Below are positions 52,395 through 60,869 of a DNA stretch of 64,000 nucleotides, piece by piece; the stretch's first letter is position 1; every line of letters begins with the position of its first letter. Source of the DNA: Methylobacterium sp. DB0501 (GTDB lineage: Bacteria; Pseudomonadota; Alphaproteobacteria; Rhizobiales; Beijerinckiaceae); the NCBI RefSeq assembly GCF_011043735.1, contig NZ_JAAKGV010000001.1, positions 310,001-374,000 on the forward strand. The letters are read 5' to 3'. The position numbers and the translations under genes are program-made. The notes below the pieces were generated by a model that saw nothing but the letters and a program-made list of their open reading frames with translations, ran no database searches and was not told where the DNA came from.

Positions 52395-53138
52395 GTGATC
52401 CGCCCAGCCATTCCGTTTCTCGCCGCCCTCCTCGCCCTCGCCACCCCCGCCCGGGCGGTCGTCGGAGGGAGCGAGGCACCGGACGCGGCGCTCGCGCGCT
52501 CCAGCGTCATGGTGCTGTCGTCCCGCGGCGGTGTCTGCACCGGGATCGTGCTCGCCCGCGACGTGGTGCTCACCGCCGCCCATTGCGCCGCCCCCGGGGC
52601 CGAGCACCGGGTCCATTTTCGCGATGAGGCCGGGACGCCGGTGCTGATCGGGGTCGCCGCCCGGGCGGTGCATCCGGGCTACGATGCCGGGGCCATCGCC
52701 GGGCGGCGGCGCTCGATCGACCTCGCGCTCCTGCGCACCGAGACGGCGCTGCCGGCCCGGTTCGTCCCGGCCGCCCTCACCGACGCGCCTGTCACCGCCG
52801 GCACAGCCCTGACGCTCGGCGGCTACGGCGTGGCCCGGCCCGGGGACCATCGCAGCACCGGCACCTTCCGTACCGCGACCCTGCCGCTGGTCGAGCCCTA
52901 CGGCCCGAGCCGCATCCTGGTCTGGCTCAAGGGCGCCACGGCATCGGGGGCCTGCGAGGGCGATTCGGGCGGGCCGATCGCCGGGGCGGGCGGGGGCGTG
53001 CTCGCGGTGACGACCTGGGCGAGCGGGGCCGGCAAGGCCTCTTGCGGCGGGGTCTCGCAGGGCGTGCTGGTCGGGCCGCAGCGGGCCTGGATCGCCCGCA
53101 CGACCGCGGAATGGGGGGCCCCGGCGCGCTGGGACTGA
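52395..53138 (+). CDS. secreted trypsin-like serine protease
   Basis: A 247-residue S1-family protease with signal peptide ending TPARA. The mature form begins VVGGSEAP, very like the IVGG activation site of trypsins. The catalytic triad is complete: H63 (LTAAHC), D109 (SIDLALL) and S191 (CEGDSGGP). It is followed 122 bp on by a second protease of the same family. The GTG start was chosen because it places the signal peptide at the N-terminus; the frame upstream to 52302 is not signal-like. Confidence 0.88.
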   Translation: MIRPAIPFLAALLALATPARAVVGGSEAPDAALARSSVMVLSSRGGVCTGIVLARDVVLTAAHCAAPGAEHRVHFRDEAGTPVLIGVAARAVHPGYDAGAIAGRRRSIDLALLRTETALPARFVPAALTDAPVTAGTALTLGGYGVARPGDHRSTGTFRTATLPLVEPYGPSRILVWLKGATASGACEGDSGGPIAGAGGGVLAVTTWASGAGKASCGGVSQGVLVGPQRAWIARTTAEWGAPARWD

Positions 53139-53260
53139 GCCGCTCTCCGCCCCCGCGCTCACGGCTTCGTTCCCGGTCCGGGCCCGTGCCGGTGCGGAAC
53201 CACACAAGCGGCGCGAGACTTCACTTGTCGAGCGTGGCCGCACGCTTCTAGGGTGGTCTC

Positions 53261-54130
53261 ATGCGCGTCTCCCCGTCCCGCCTCCGTTCCACCCTGGCCG
53301 CCCTCGCGGTGGCTGCGCCCCTCGGCCTGTGGACCGGCGCCGCCGGCGCCGTGGTGCGCGGCGAGGTGACCCGCGATCCCGACGGCCTCCGCAGCTCGGT
53401 GGTGCGGATCGAGAGCACCACCGGCGAGATGTGCTCCGGCTCGCTCATCGCCCCCGATCTCGTCCTGACCGCGGCCCATTGCGTGATGCGCAAGGCCGGC
53501 TACTGGGTCGTGGTCGTCGACCGCAACTTCCGCCAGCGCCGCCTGCGGGCGATCGCGGCGGCGATGCACCCGGATTTCGTGCCCGGCACCACGCCGGAGA
53601 CCCAGCCCGGCACCGACCTCGCCATCCTGAAGCTCAGCGAGCGCCTCGGCCCCGATTTCCGCCCCCTCGACCTGCGCGGCAGCGGCGACATCGCACAGGG
53701 CGACAGCGTGGCCATCGCCGGCTACGGCGTCGTGGCGGAGAACCGCCGCGGCACCGCCCGGGTGCTGCGCCAGGCCCGCCTCGTCTCGCTCGGCGAGTTG
53801 CAGGTCGCCAACACCGTGACGGTGGTGGCCGACCGCACGACGCTGGCCGAGACCGCCGGCGCCGGCGCGTGCCTGGGCGATTCCGGCGGCCCGATCCTGC
53901 GGGCCGGCCCCGGCGGCTACCAGCTCGTCGGCGTGGTGAGCTGGTCGAGCGGCGCCGCCCAGCAGGGCCGGGTCCGCACCGCCTGCGGCGGCTTCACCGC
54001 CGTGACGCCGACCGGCCTCCATGCCGGCTGGATCAACGCCCGCGCCGCCGAGCTCGCCCGCTTCGAGCCCGGTGAGGCGATGCCGGCAGGCGCGCGTCCC
54101 CATCCGGCGGACTGGACCGGGGGCAGGTGA
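53261..54130 (+). CDS. secreted trypsin-like serine protease
   Basis: A 289-residue S1 protease with signal peptide (LAALAVAAPLGLWTGAAGA) and triad H73 (LTAAHC), D119 (TDLAILKL) and S208 (CLGDSGGP). The mature N-terminus VVRGEVTRD differs from the IVGG form of its neighbour, so activation may differ. C-terminal residues after TACGGFTAVTPTGLHAGWI form a short extension. It and the upstream gene look like an old tandem duplication that has diverged strongly. Confidence 0.88.
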   Translation: MRVSPSRLRSTLAALAVAAPLGLWTGAAGAVVRGEVTRDPDGLRSSVVRIESTTGEMCSGSLIAPDLVLTAAHCVMRKAGYWVVVVDRNFRQRRLRAIAAAMHPDFVPGTTPETQPGTDLAILKLSERLGPDFRPLDLRGSGDIAQGDSVAIAGYGVVAENRRGTARVLRQARLVSLGELQVANTVTVVADRTTLAETAGAGACLGDSGGPILRAGPGGYQLVGVVSWSSGAAQQGRVRTACGGFTAVTPTGLHAGWINARAAELARFEPGEAMPAGARPHPADWTGGR

Positions 54131-54170
54131 CGATCGGGCCGGGTGACGATCGGGCCAGATGACGATCGGG
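54128..54170. repeat. three 16-bp direct repeats
   Basis: TGACGATCGGGCC recurs with 16-bp period starting at 54128, 54144 and (shortened) 54160. The first copy includes the protease stop codon. It may be a slippage-generated tandem repeat. Confidence 0.7.
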
Positions 54171-54255
54171 GATGTCGACGACCGGGGGCTAACGCCAGCT
54201 TGACTGTTTCGCGGCCAAGCCGTCCAACGGGCTCCGTCCAACTCCGGAGCCTCCG

Positions 54256-54645
54256 ATGAGCCAAGCCGTGTTCAGTGTTGCCCGCATCCTCGTCGTGGTG
54301 CTGTTCTGCGTCTCCGGCGCCCAGAAGCTGATGAACCCCGCCGCCGTCGCGAGCGCGATCTCGGCCAAGGGGCTGCCCTACCCGCAGGTGCTGGCCTACC
54401 TCACCATCGCGGCCGAGCTCGGCCTCGGCCTCCTCATCGCGCTGGGCTTCTACGCGCGGGCGGCCTCGGTGCTGCTCGCCGTCTTCACCCTCGCGACGAT
54501 CGTGGTGTTCCACAATTTCTGGTCGATGACCGGCGATGCCGTCCGGACGAACCAGATCCAGGCGATGAAGAACCTCTCGATCATCGGCGGCCTTCTGATG
54601 ATCGCTGCCGCCGGTCCCGGCCGCTTCGCCCTCAACCGGCGCTGA
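54256..54645 (+). CDS. DoxX family membrane protein
   Basis: A 129-residue protein with four transmembrane helices. ARILVVVLFCVSGAQKLMNP at the N-terminus and ELGLGLLIALGFYARAASVLLAVFTLATIVVFHNFW-like text are typical of DoxX/SURF4-like proteins. Such small proteins are linked to quinone chemistry or redox stress in some bacteria, but the function here is unknown. AGCCTCC-type sequence precedes the ATG rather than a strong ribosome site. It is monocistronic. Confidence 0.88.
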   Translation: MSQAVFSVARILVVVLFCVSGAQKLMNPAAVASAISAKGLPYPQVLAYLTIAAELGLGLLIALGFYARAASVLLAVFTLATIVVFHNFWSMTGDAVRTNQIQAMKNLSIIGGLLMIAAAGPGRFALNRR

Positions 54646-54674
54646 ACGCGGAACTTTTTCGTTTCGCAGGCGCC

Positions 54675-54699
54675 GGAACGGCGCCCCTCCCGGCACGTT
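54675..54699 (+). promoter_or_regulatory. EcfG-type stress promoter for HWE-type kinase
   Basis: GGAAC (54675-54679), 16-bp spacer, CGTT (54696-54699), 48 bp before the kinase ATG. The -35 overlaps a GGCGCCG-GAA-CGGCGCC hairpin (54669-54685) that may terminate the DoxX transcript. Confidence 0.65.
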
Positions 54700-54747
54700 G
54701 ACCGCCCCTGATGGAGCGCGATCGGCGGCGGGGAACAGGTGGGAATC

Positions 54748-55746
54748 ATGGCCGCGGACACAGCATTGCCGGACGCGGCCTTTCGCAGCTTTGCCGAGGG
54801 CGCCGGCCTGATGATCTGGCGCGCCGATCCGGAGGCGCGCCTGATCTACGTCAATCCGGCCTGGACGGAGTTTCGCGGTCGCCCGGCGGAGGACGAGATG
54901 GGGCACGGCTGGAAGGACGGGCTGCACCCGGACGACCGGCCCGGGCACGAGGCCGCCCTGGCGGCGGCCTATGCCAGGCGCCAGCCGCACAGCGCCGAGT
55001 ACCGCCTGCGCCGTCACGACGGCGCCTTCCGGTGGATCCACGGCCACGCCTATCCGCTGCACGAGGGCCGGGACTTCGCGGGCTTCGCCGGCTCCTGCTT
55101 CGACATCACCGAGCGCAAGGAGGCCGAGGAGCAGGCGGCCAGAGCGCTCGGGGAGCAGGAGGCGCTGCTCGCCGAGATCTACCACCGGGTGCGCAACAAC
55201 CTGCAGGTCACGGTCAGCCTGATCGGGCTCTACGGCCGCGCCGCGGCGGCGCCCTGCCGCCCGGCCTTCGACGCGCTCGGCCAGCGGGTGCGGGCGATCG
55301 CCCTGGTGCAGCAGCACCTGCACGAGGCGCCGCAGATCGCCAGCGTCGACCTCGCCGACTACCTGACGCGCCTCGCCGAGGGGCTGACCCAGCTGCGCCG
55401 GGCCGGGCGCATCGCCGTCACGGTCGAGGCCGGCCGCACCGTGCTGCTCGAACCGCGCATCGTCAACGCGCTCGGCATGATCCTGGCCGAGATCGTCGCC
55501 GAATGCCTCGACGGCACCGGCGAGGGGACCGCCTGCGTCACCCGGGTCGAGGTGCCGGCGGGGAGCGTGACCGATCCGGTGCGGGTACGGATCACCTCCG
55601 GCGGCGTCGCCGGCGAGCCGCCGGCCGGCGTGCCGCGGCTCGGCCCCCGCCTGATCGCGGCCTATGCGGGCCAGGCCGAGATCGCGGTGTCGGGCACCGG
55701 CACGCCCGAGTCGCCCCTCGACCTGACGCTTCCGGAGAAGGGCTGA
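54748..55746 (+). CDS. PAS-domain HWE/HisKA_2-type sensor kinase, degenerate ATPase
   Basis: A 332-residue cytoplasmic protein. A PAS/PAC domain occupies about 8-125 (IYVNPAWTEFRGRPAEDE through FDITERKEAEEQ). The dimerisation/phospho-acceptor region LLAEIYHRVRNNLQVTVSLIGLYGR has the acceptor His at about 146. The ATPase half is unusual: the N-box, normally ELVTNALKH-like, reads ILAEIVAECLDG, and the DxGxG box reads SGGVAGEPP, so ATP binding may be lost. HWE/HisKA_2 kinases often act in the general stress pathway and an EcfG-type promoter precedes the gene. A GTG at 54739 is an alternative start. Confidence 0.8.
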   Translation: MAADTALPDAAFRSFAEGAGLMIWRADPEARLIYVNPAWTEFRGRPAEDEMGHGWKDGLHPDDRPGHEAALAAAYARRQPHSAEYRLRRHDGAFRWIHGHAYPLHEGRDFAGFAGSCFDITERKEAEEQAARALGEQEALLAEIYHRVRNNLQVTVSLIGLYGRAAAAPCRPAFDALGQRVRAIALVQQHLHEAPQIASVDLADYLTRLAEGLTQLRRAGRIAVTVEAGRTVLLEPRIVNALGMILAEIVAECLDGTGEGTACVTRVEVPAGSVTDPVRVRITSGGVAGEPPAGVPRLGPRLIAAYAGQAEIAVSGTGTPESPLDLTLPEKG

Positions 55747-55835
55747 ACGCCACGGGTGAGGCGCGCGCGGTGGCGGGCGGCGCTCCGCCCGCCTATATGC
55801 CGGGTCTCGACTCCTTCACTGCCCCGTCAGGTCCC

Positions 55836-56264
55836 ATGCTGCCGCCCATCGACGAGATCGTCTCCAACTTCGAGTTCCTGGACGAGTGGGACGACCGCCA
55901 TCAATACCTGATGGAGCTCGGCCGCAAGCTGCCGCCCCTGCCCGAGGAGGCCCATAGCGAGGCCAACCGGGTGCGCGGCTGCGTCAGCCAGGTCTGGCTC
56001 GAGACCCAGGTCGACCGCTCCGGCCCCGAGCCGCGGCTGCATTTCCGCGGCGACAGCGACGCCCACATCACCAAGGGCGTGGTAGCGGTGCTGATCGCCT
56101 TCTTCGACGGCCGCACCGCCGGCGATGCCGCCCGGGCCGACGCCCTCGGGCTGTTCCAGAAACTCGGCCTTTCCGAGCACCTGACGGCGCAGCGCTCGAA
56201 CGGCGCCCGCGCGATGATGGACCGCATCCGGGCCGATGCGGAGGGCGTCGCGAAGGCGGCGTAA
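55836..56264 (+). CDS. sufE: SufE-family sulfur acceptor protein
   Basis: A 142-residue protein accepting persulfide sulfur from the cysteine desulfurase SufS for Fe-S cluster assembly. Catalytic C49 stands in NRVRGCVSQVWL; DDRHQYLMELGRKLPPLP and the HITKGVVAVLIAFFDGRT helix region are family blocks. No suf operon is adjacent, as is common for alphaproteobacterial sufE. ATG 55836 begins with MLPPIDEIVSNFEFL, the expected N-terminus. Confidence 0.93.
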   Translation: MLPPIDEIVSNFEFLDEWDDRHQYLMELGRKLPPLPEEAHSEANRVRGCVSQVWLETQVDRSGPEPRLHFRGDSDAHITKGVVAVLIAFFDGRTAGDAARADALGLFQKLGLSEHLTAQRSNGARAMMDRIRADAEGVAKAA

Positions 56265-56358
56265 CCGCGCCGCGCACCCAAGACCGCACCGCCCACCCTT
56301 GCGGCGGCGGCCCCGGGACGGCACATCCGTGCCCTGACGCCATCATCCGGGGAGCCGC

Positions 56359-58500
56359 ATGACCCTTCGCCTGAGCCCGCCCGCCGCCGCGCCGACGGCG
56401 CCAAGCCGGCCCGTCACCGTCACGGTCCATGGCCGCGCGGTGACCGACCCCTATGCCTGGCTCAAGGCGGAGAACTGGAAGGACGTGCTGAAGGATCCCG
56501 CCGCCCTGCCGGCGGAGATCCGCACCCTGCTGGAGGCCGAGAACACGTACGCGGAGGCCACGCTCGCCGGCACCACGGCGTTGCGCGAGACCCTGGTGGC
56601 CGAGATGCGCGGGCGCATCCGCGAGGATGACGGCAGCGTGCCGGACCTCGACGGGCCCTTCGCCTATTACACCCGCTACCGCGAGGGCGGGCAGCATCCC
56701 CTGGTCTGCCGCCGCCCGGCCGATCGGGTCGCCCCCGGCCTCGTCGGGGACCTCGCCGGGGAGGACCAGGAGAATTCGGGCGAGGAGATCCTGATCGACG
56801 GCGACCGGGAAGGGGAGGGGCACGCCTTCTTCAGCCTGGAGGGCGCCGCCCATTCCGACGACCACTCCCTCGTCGCCTGGAGCGCCGACACCAAGGGCTC
56901 CGAACTCTACACCATCCGGGTGCGCGACCTCGCGACGGGCCGGGACCTCGAGGACCAGATCCTCGCCACGACCGGCGACGTGGTCTGGAGCGCCGACCAC
57001 AAGGCGTTCTGGTACGTCGCCGTCGACGAGAACCATCGCCCCGCGACCGTGATGCTCCACCGCCTCGGCACGCCGCAGAGCGACGACGTCACCATTTACG
57101 AGGAGGAGGATGCGGGCTTTTTCGTCGGCATCGGCGAGACCCAGTCCGGCGCCTACCTGGTGGTGACGGCGAACGACCACGAGACCTCGGAGGTCCACCT
57201 CGCCGACCGGGCGAAGCCCAACGGCCCCTTGCGGGTCGTGGCGCCGCGCGAGCACAAGCTGATCTACTCGGTCGAGCATCGCGGCGAAGAGCTGTTCGTC
57301 CTCACCAACGCCGACGGCGCCGAGGACTTCAAGATCGCGGTGGCACCGGTCGAGAACCCGGCCCGGGCGAACTGGCGCGACCTGATCCCGCACCGCCCGG
57401 GCGTGATGATCCGCTTCCAGCACGTGCTCGCCCGCCACCTCGTGCGGTTGGAACTGGAGAATGCCCGGCCGCGCCTGATCGTGCGCGACACCGAGAGCGG
57501 CGCCGAGCACAGCGTTGCCTTCGCCGAGGAGGCCTACTCGCTCGGTCTCTCGCCGGGCCACGCCTTCGACACCGATCTCGTCCGCTTCACCTACTCGTCG
57601 ATGACGACGCCGGCGGAGACCTACGACTACCACGCGACGACCCGCGAGCGGACCTTGCGCAAGCGCCAGGACGTGCCGAGCGGCCACGATCCGGCCGCCT
57701 ACGTGACCCGGCGGCTGTTCGCGACCGCGCCGGACGGGGAGCAGGTGCCGGTCTCGCTGCTGCACCGGCGCGATACGCCGCTCGACGGCACCGCGCCGCT
57801 GCTGCTCTACGGCTACGGCTCCTACGGTTCGCTGATGTCGGCGGCCTTCCGCACCAACCCGCTCTCGCTGGTCGATCGCGGATTCGTCTACGCCATCGCG
57901 CATGTCCGCGGCGGCACCGAGAAGGGCTGGCGCTGGTACCTCGACGGCAAGCGCGAGAAGAAGCCCAACACCTTCTCGGACTTCGTCGCCTGCGCCCGCG
58001 CCCTGATCGAGGCCCGCTATACGGGGGCCGGCCGCATCGTCGCGCATGGCGGCAGCGCCGGCGGCATGCTGATGGGGGCGGTGGCGAACCTCGCGCCCGA
58101 ACTCTTCGCCGGCATCGTCGCCGACGTGCCCTTCGTCGACGTGCTCAACACCATGCTGGACGGCGAATTGCCCCTCACTCCGCCGGAATGGCCGGAATGG
58201 GGCAATCCGGGCGCCGACCTCCAGGCCTTCGAGACCATCCTGTCCTACTCGCCCTACGACAACGTCGCGGCCAAGGCGTATCCGGCGATCCTGGCGCTCG
58301 GCGGCCTCACCGACCCGCGGGTGACCTACTGGGAGCCGGCGAAATGGGTCGCGCGCCTGCGCGCCACCATGACGGGGGGCGGGCCGGTGCTGCTGCGCAC
58401 CAACATGGAAGCTGGGCATGGCGGCGCGGCGGGCCGCTTCGACCGGCTCGAGGAAGTGGCGCTGATCTACGCGTTCGCGCTCGCGGCGGTGGAGGCTTGA
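56359..58500 (+). CDS. ptrB: oligopeptidase B (S9A prolyl oligopeptidase family)
   Basis: A 713-residue peptidase cutting short peptides after basic residues. The N-terminal DPYAWLKAENWKDVL and beta-propeller precede the alpha/beta-hydrolase domain with LLYGYGSYG, the nucleophile S566 in AHGGSAGGML and the C-terminal His region EAGHGGAAGRF. DVPFVDVLNTMLD and the TPPEWPEWGNP block are characteristic of oligopeptidase B rather than prolyl oligopeptidase. No signal peptide, so cytoplasmic. It is monocistronic. Confidence 0.94.
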   Translation: MTLRLSPPAAAPTAPSRPVTVTVHGRAVTDPYAWLKAENWKDVLKDPAALPAEIRTLLEAENTYAEATLAGTTALRETLVAEMRGRIREDDGSVPDLDGPFAYYTRYREGGQHPLVCRRPADRVAPGLVGDLAGEDQENSGEEILIDGDREGEGHAFFSLEGAAHSDDHSLVAWSADTKGSELYTIRVRDLATGRDLEDQILATTGDVVWSADHKAFWYVAVDENHRPATVMLHRLGTPQSDDVTIYEEEDAGFFVGIGETQSGAYLVVTANDHETSEVHLADRAKPNGPLRVVAPREHKLIYSVEHRGEELFVLTNADGAEDFKIAVAPVENPARANWRDLIPHRPGVMIRFQHVLARHLVRLELENARPRLIVRDTESGAEHSVAFAEEAYSLGLSPGHAFDTDLVRFTYSSMTTPAETYDYHATTRERTLRKRQDVPSGHDPAAYVTRRLFATAPDGEQVPVSLLHRRDTPLDGTAPLLLYGYGSYGSLMSAAFRTNPLSLVDRGFVYAIAHVRGGTEKGWRWYLDGKREKKPNTFSDFVACARALIEARYTGAGRIVAHGGSAGGMLMGAVANLAPELFAGIVADVPFVDVLNTMLDGELPLTPPEWPEWGNPGADLQAFETILSYSPYDNVAAKAYPAILALGGLTDPRVTYWEPAKWVARLRATMTGGGPVLLRTNMEAGHGGAAGRFDRLEEVALIYAFALAAVEA

Positions 58501-58518
58501 GCTCAAGTCCCGGAACGC

Positions 58519-58550
58519 AAAAAACCCTCCCCCCTCTTCACGGGAGGGTT
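58519..58550 (-). terminator. hairpin with T6 on the minus strand
   Basis: AACCCTCCC (58523-58531) pairs with GGGAGGGTT (58542-58550). On the minus strand the stem is followed by TTTTTT, so it can end transcription from the HdeD-like gene; on the plus strand it lies 18 bp after ptrB. The rest of 58551-58708 is related GC-rich repeat sequence with no gene. Confidence 0.65.
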
Positions 58551-58708
58551 CCCGGCGGAGCCGGGCGGGAGAGGGGCGGCGCGACGCTGTTTCAGGGGGC
58601 GCCCTTCACGACGACCCCGCCATATCCGGAAGCGGCGTCCCCTCTCCCGGCTCGCTTCGCTTCGCCAACCCTCCCCGCGGAGCAGGGAGGGGGTTCAGGC
58701 CGCGGTCC

Positions 58709-59359
58709 TCACACCGGCCGCATCGTGCCGCCCGTCCCGACATGCCGGCTGCGCAGCCGGAAGGCCAGGACTAGCATGAACGCCCCGAAGGCGATGGCGT
58801 AGCCGCCCATCCAGTAGGTCAGCACCAGCAGCGACAGGCCCGGGCTGGCGATCAGGGCGATCGCGAACAGCACCGACAGCGCACCGCCGATCCCCAGCCA
58901 CCAGCGGCCGTGGTCGAGGTGGAGCCGGAAGGCGGCGGCGATCATCAGGGCGCCGGTCACGAGCGCCCAGGCGGCGATGAGGTAGACGAAGGCCACCAGC
59001 GCACTGCCCGGCATCAGGAAGGCGAGCACGCCGACCAGGACGTTGATCGCGCCCGCGGCCAGCAGATAGCCCCAGCGCTCGTGCCGCTCCGCCGCCCGGA
59101 TCGCCGCGACGATCTCGGTGATGCCGTCGACCAGCATGTAGGCCGAGAAGAAGATCACCAGGGTCAGGAGCGTGGCGCCCGGCGCGATCAGCGCCACGAC
59201 CCCGAACAGGATCGCGAAGACGCCCCGGAGCGCGATCAGCCACCAGTTGCGGGCCAGCGCCGCGCTCATCGCGTTGAGACGCGCGAACGGATCCGGCGCG
59301 CTGCCGTAGGGAGAGGCGCCGCCGGGCGCCGTATTCGGAAGGGGTGCAGCAGTACTCAT
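58709..59359 (-). CDS. HdeD-family (DUF308) membrane protein
   Basis: A 216-residue protein with six transmembrane helices arranged as three repeated pairs, typical of HdeD/DUF308 (NWWLIALRGVFAILFGVVALIAPGATLLTLV, then ILVGVLAFLMPGSALV-like and GIGGALSVLFAIALIASPG-like repeats). HdeD of E. coli aids acid resistance at high cell density. An EcfG-type promoter stands directly upstream, agreeing with a stress role. GGAGG lies eight bases before the ATG. Confidence 0.9.
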   Translation of the reverse strand: MSTAAPLPNTAPGGASPYGSAPDPFARLNAMSAALARNWWLIALRGVFAILFGVVALIAPGATLLTLVIFFSAYMLVDGITEIVAAIRAAERHERWGYLLAAGAINVLVGVLAFLMPGSALVAFVYLIAAWALVTGALMIAAAFRLHLDHGRWWLGIGGALSVLFAIALIASPGLSLLVLTYWMGGYAIAFGAFMLVLAFRLRSRHVGTGGTMRPV

Positions 59360-59409
59360 GCGATCATCCTCCGAGGCGAGAGCCGCCAAGGTCCGGCCTA
59401 CACAGGGTG

Positions 59410-59434
59410 AACGTCGCCGGAGCGCGGCCGTTCC
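59410..59434 (-). promoter_or_regulatory. EcfG-type stress promoter for HdeD-like gene
   Basis: On the minus strand GGAAC (59434-59430), 16-bp spacer, CGTT (59413-59410), 50 bp before the HdeD-like ATG. It is an exact match to the general stress consensus. Confidence 0.7.
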
Positions 59435-59605
59435 GCATACCCGTGCCCGCGGCGCGCGAAACGGTTCATGAGCCCGCTTCATCCCGGATCCGTCCCGGCT
59501 TTTTTGCCGCAATGCGGAACCCGTCCCCCTGCCCCTGCGTCTTCCAGGCCGAGGCGGGCGCCTTGGCCCGGCCCCTACCCCGGGCCGTCGCGTGGAATTC
59601 ACGAC

Positions 59606-60856
59606 ATGCTGGACGATCAGTCGCGGGCGGAGGCCCCGGTGGGACGGGACGCGCCGCCCTCCGTCGTGACGCGAGCGGATGCGGCGCGCGACGCCAACAC
59701 GCGTGCCTTGCAGGAGAACACCCGCGCCTTACGCGAGCACGCGCCTCAGGATGAGGGATCGGGTCGGGATCCGGAATCGGACGAGAAGAATTCGGACGAT
59801 CGGGGCGACGAGGGCAAGCGGAAGAAGCCGGGCCTGGTCCGGCGCCACCTGCTGTGGTTCGTCCTCGGCGCAGTCGCGCTGCTGCTCGTGGCCGCCGGCG
59901 GCTACTGGTACTGGCTAACCTCCATCCACCCCTACGAGAGCACCGACGACGCCTTCGTCGATGCGCGCCAGTTCGCGGTCTCGCCGAAGGTGTCGGGCTA
60001 CGTCACCGCCGTGCCGGTGACCGACAACCAGCACGTCGAGGCCGGCGCCGTGCTGTTCCAGATCGACAAGCGCGACTACGAGGTCGCCCTGCAGCAGGCG
60101 CGGGCGCAGATCCAGTCGGCGCAGGCCCAAATCCAGGGCTTCGAGGCCCAGATCCAGGCGCAGCTGGGGAGCATCCAGGAGGCCAAGGCCCAGGTCGAGC
60201 AGGCCAGGGCGGCTCTGCAATTCGCCAAGCAGGATGCGGCCCGCTACCAGGATCTCGCCCAGCGCGGCGCCGGCTCGGTGCAGCAATCGCAGCAATCGAC
60301 CTCGAACCTGCAGCAGCAGCAGGCCAATCTCGACCGCGCCAACGCCGCCGTGACGGTGGCCCAGCGCCAGATCGGCTCGCTCCAGGCCCAGAGGGCCGGC
60401 GCCGAGGCGAGCCTCGCCCAGGCGCGGGCGCAGGAGGCCCAGGCGAAGCTGAACCTCGATTACACGACCATCACGACCGCCCAAGCGGGCCGGGTGGTGC
60501 GCCTGACGGGCGCGGTCGGGCAGTTCGCGCAGGCCGGGCAGGCGCTCAGCATGTTCGTGCCCGACGACATCTGGGTCACCGCGAACTTCAAGGAGACCCA
60601 GATCACCGACATGCGCCCGGGCCAGCCGGTCGACGTCGAGATCGACGCCTATCCGGATCACAAGATCACCGGCAAGGTCGATTCGGTCCAGCCGGGCTCC
60701 GGTACCGCCTTCAGCCTGCTGCCGGCCGAGAACGCCACCGGCAACTACGTCAAGGTCGTGCAACGCATCCCGGTGAAGATCTCGGTCGACAACTGGCCCA
60801 AGGACGTTTCGATCGGCCCCGGCATGTCGGTGGTGCCGACGGTGCGGGTCCGCTGA
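59606..60856 (+). CDS. HlyD/EmrA-family membrane fusion protein
   Basis: A 416-residue periplasmic adaptor for a drug efflux pump. A charged N-terminal region of about 80 residues precedes one transmembrane helix (HLLWFVLGAVALLLVAAGGYWYW). A lipoyl/barrel-sandwich part follows (STDDAFVDARQFAVSPKVSGYV), then a long coiled coil rich in Gln/Ala (about 145-265), then LDYTTITTAQAGRVVR and the C-terminal beta domain. The start of the cytosolic tail includes DNA like the GGATGAGG repeat arm. The transporter gene follows 13 bp on. Confidence 0.92.
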   Translation: MLDDQSRAEAPVGRDAPPSVVTRADAARDANTRALQENTRALREHAPQDEGSGRDPESDEKNSDDRGDEGKRKKPGLVRRHLLWFVLGAVALLLVAAGGYWYWLTSIHPYESTDDAFVDARQFAVSPKVSGYVTAVPVTDNQHVEAGAVLFQIDKRDYEVALQQARAQIQSAQAQIQGFEAQIQAQLGSIQEAKAQVEQARAALQFAKQDAARYQDLAQRGAGSVQQSQQSTSNLQQQQANLDRANAAVTVAQRQIGSLQAQRAGAEASLAQARAQEAQAKLNLDYTTITTAQAGRVVRLTGAVGQFAQAGQALSMFVPDDIWVTANFKETQITDMRPGQPVDVEIDAYPDHKITGKVDSVQPGSGTAFSLLPAENATGNYVKVVQRIPVKISVDNWPKDVSIGPGMSVVPTVRVR

Positions 60857-60869
60857 AGGGGGCCGTGCC

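Noticed and set aside
56068..58506. Open frame of about 800 codons antisense to ptrB
   Set aside because: Shadow of the sense gene by codon composition; no recognisable motif.
59514..59540. GGAAC-N17-CGTC upstream of the EmrA-like gene as an EcfG promoter
   Set aside because: Lacks the final T of CGTT and lies beneath a GC-rich stretch where chance matches are frequent.
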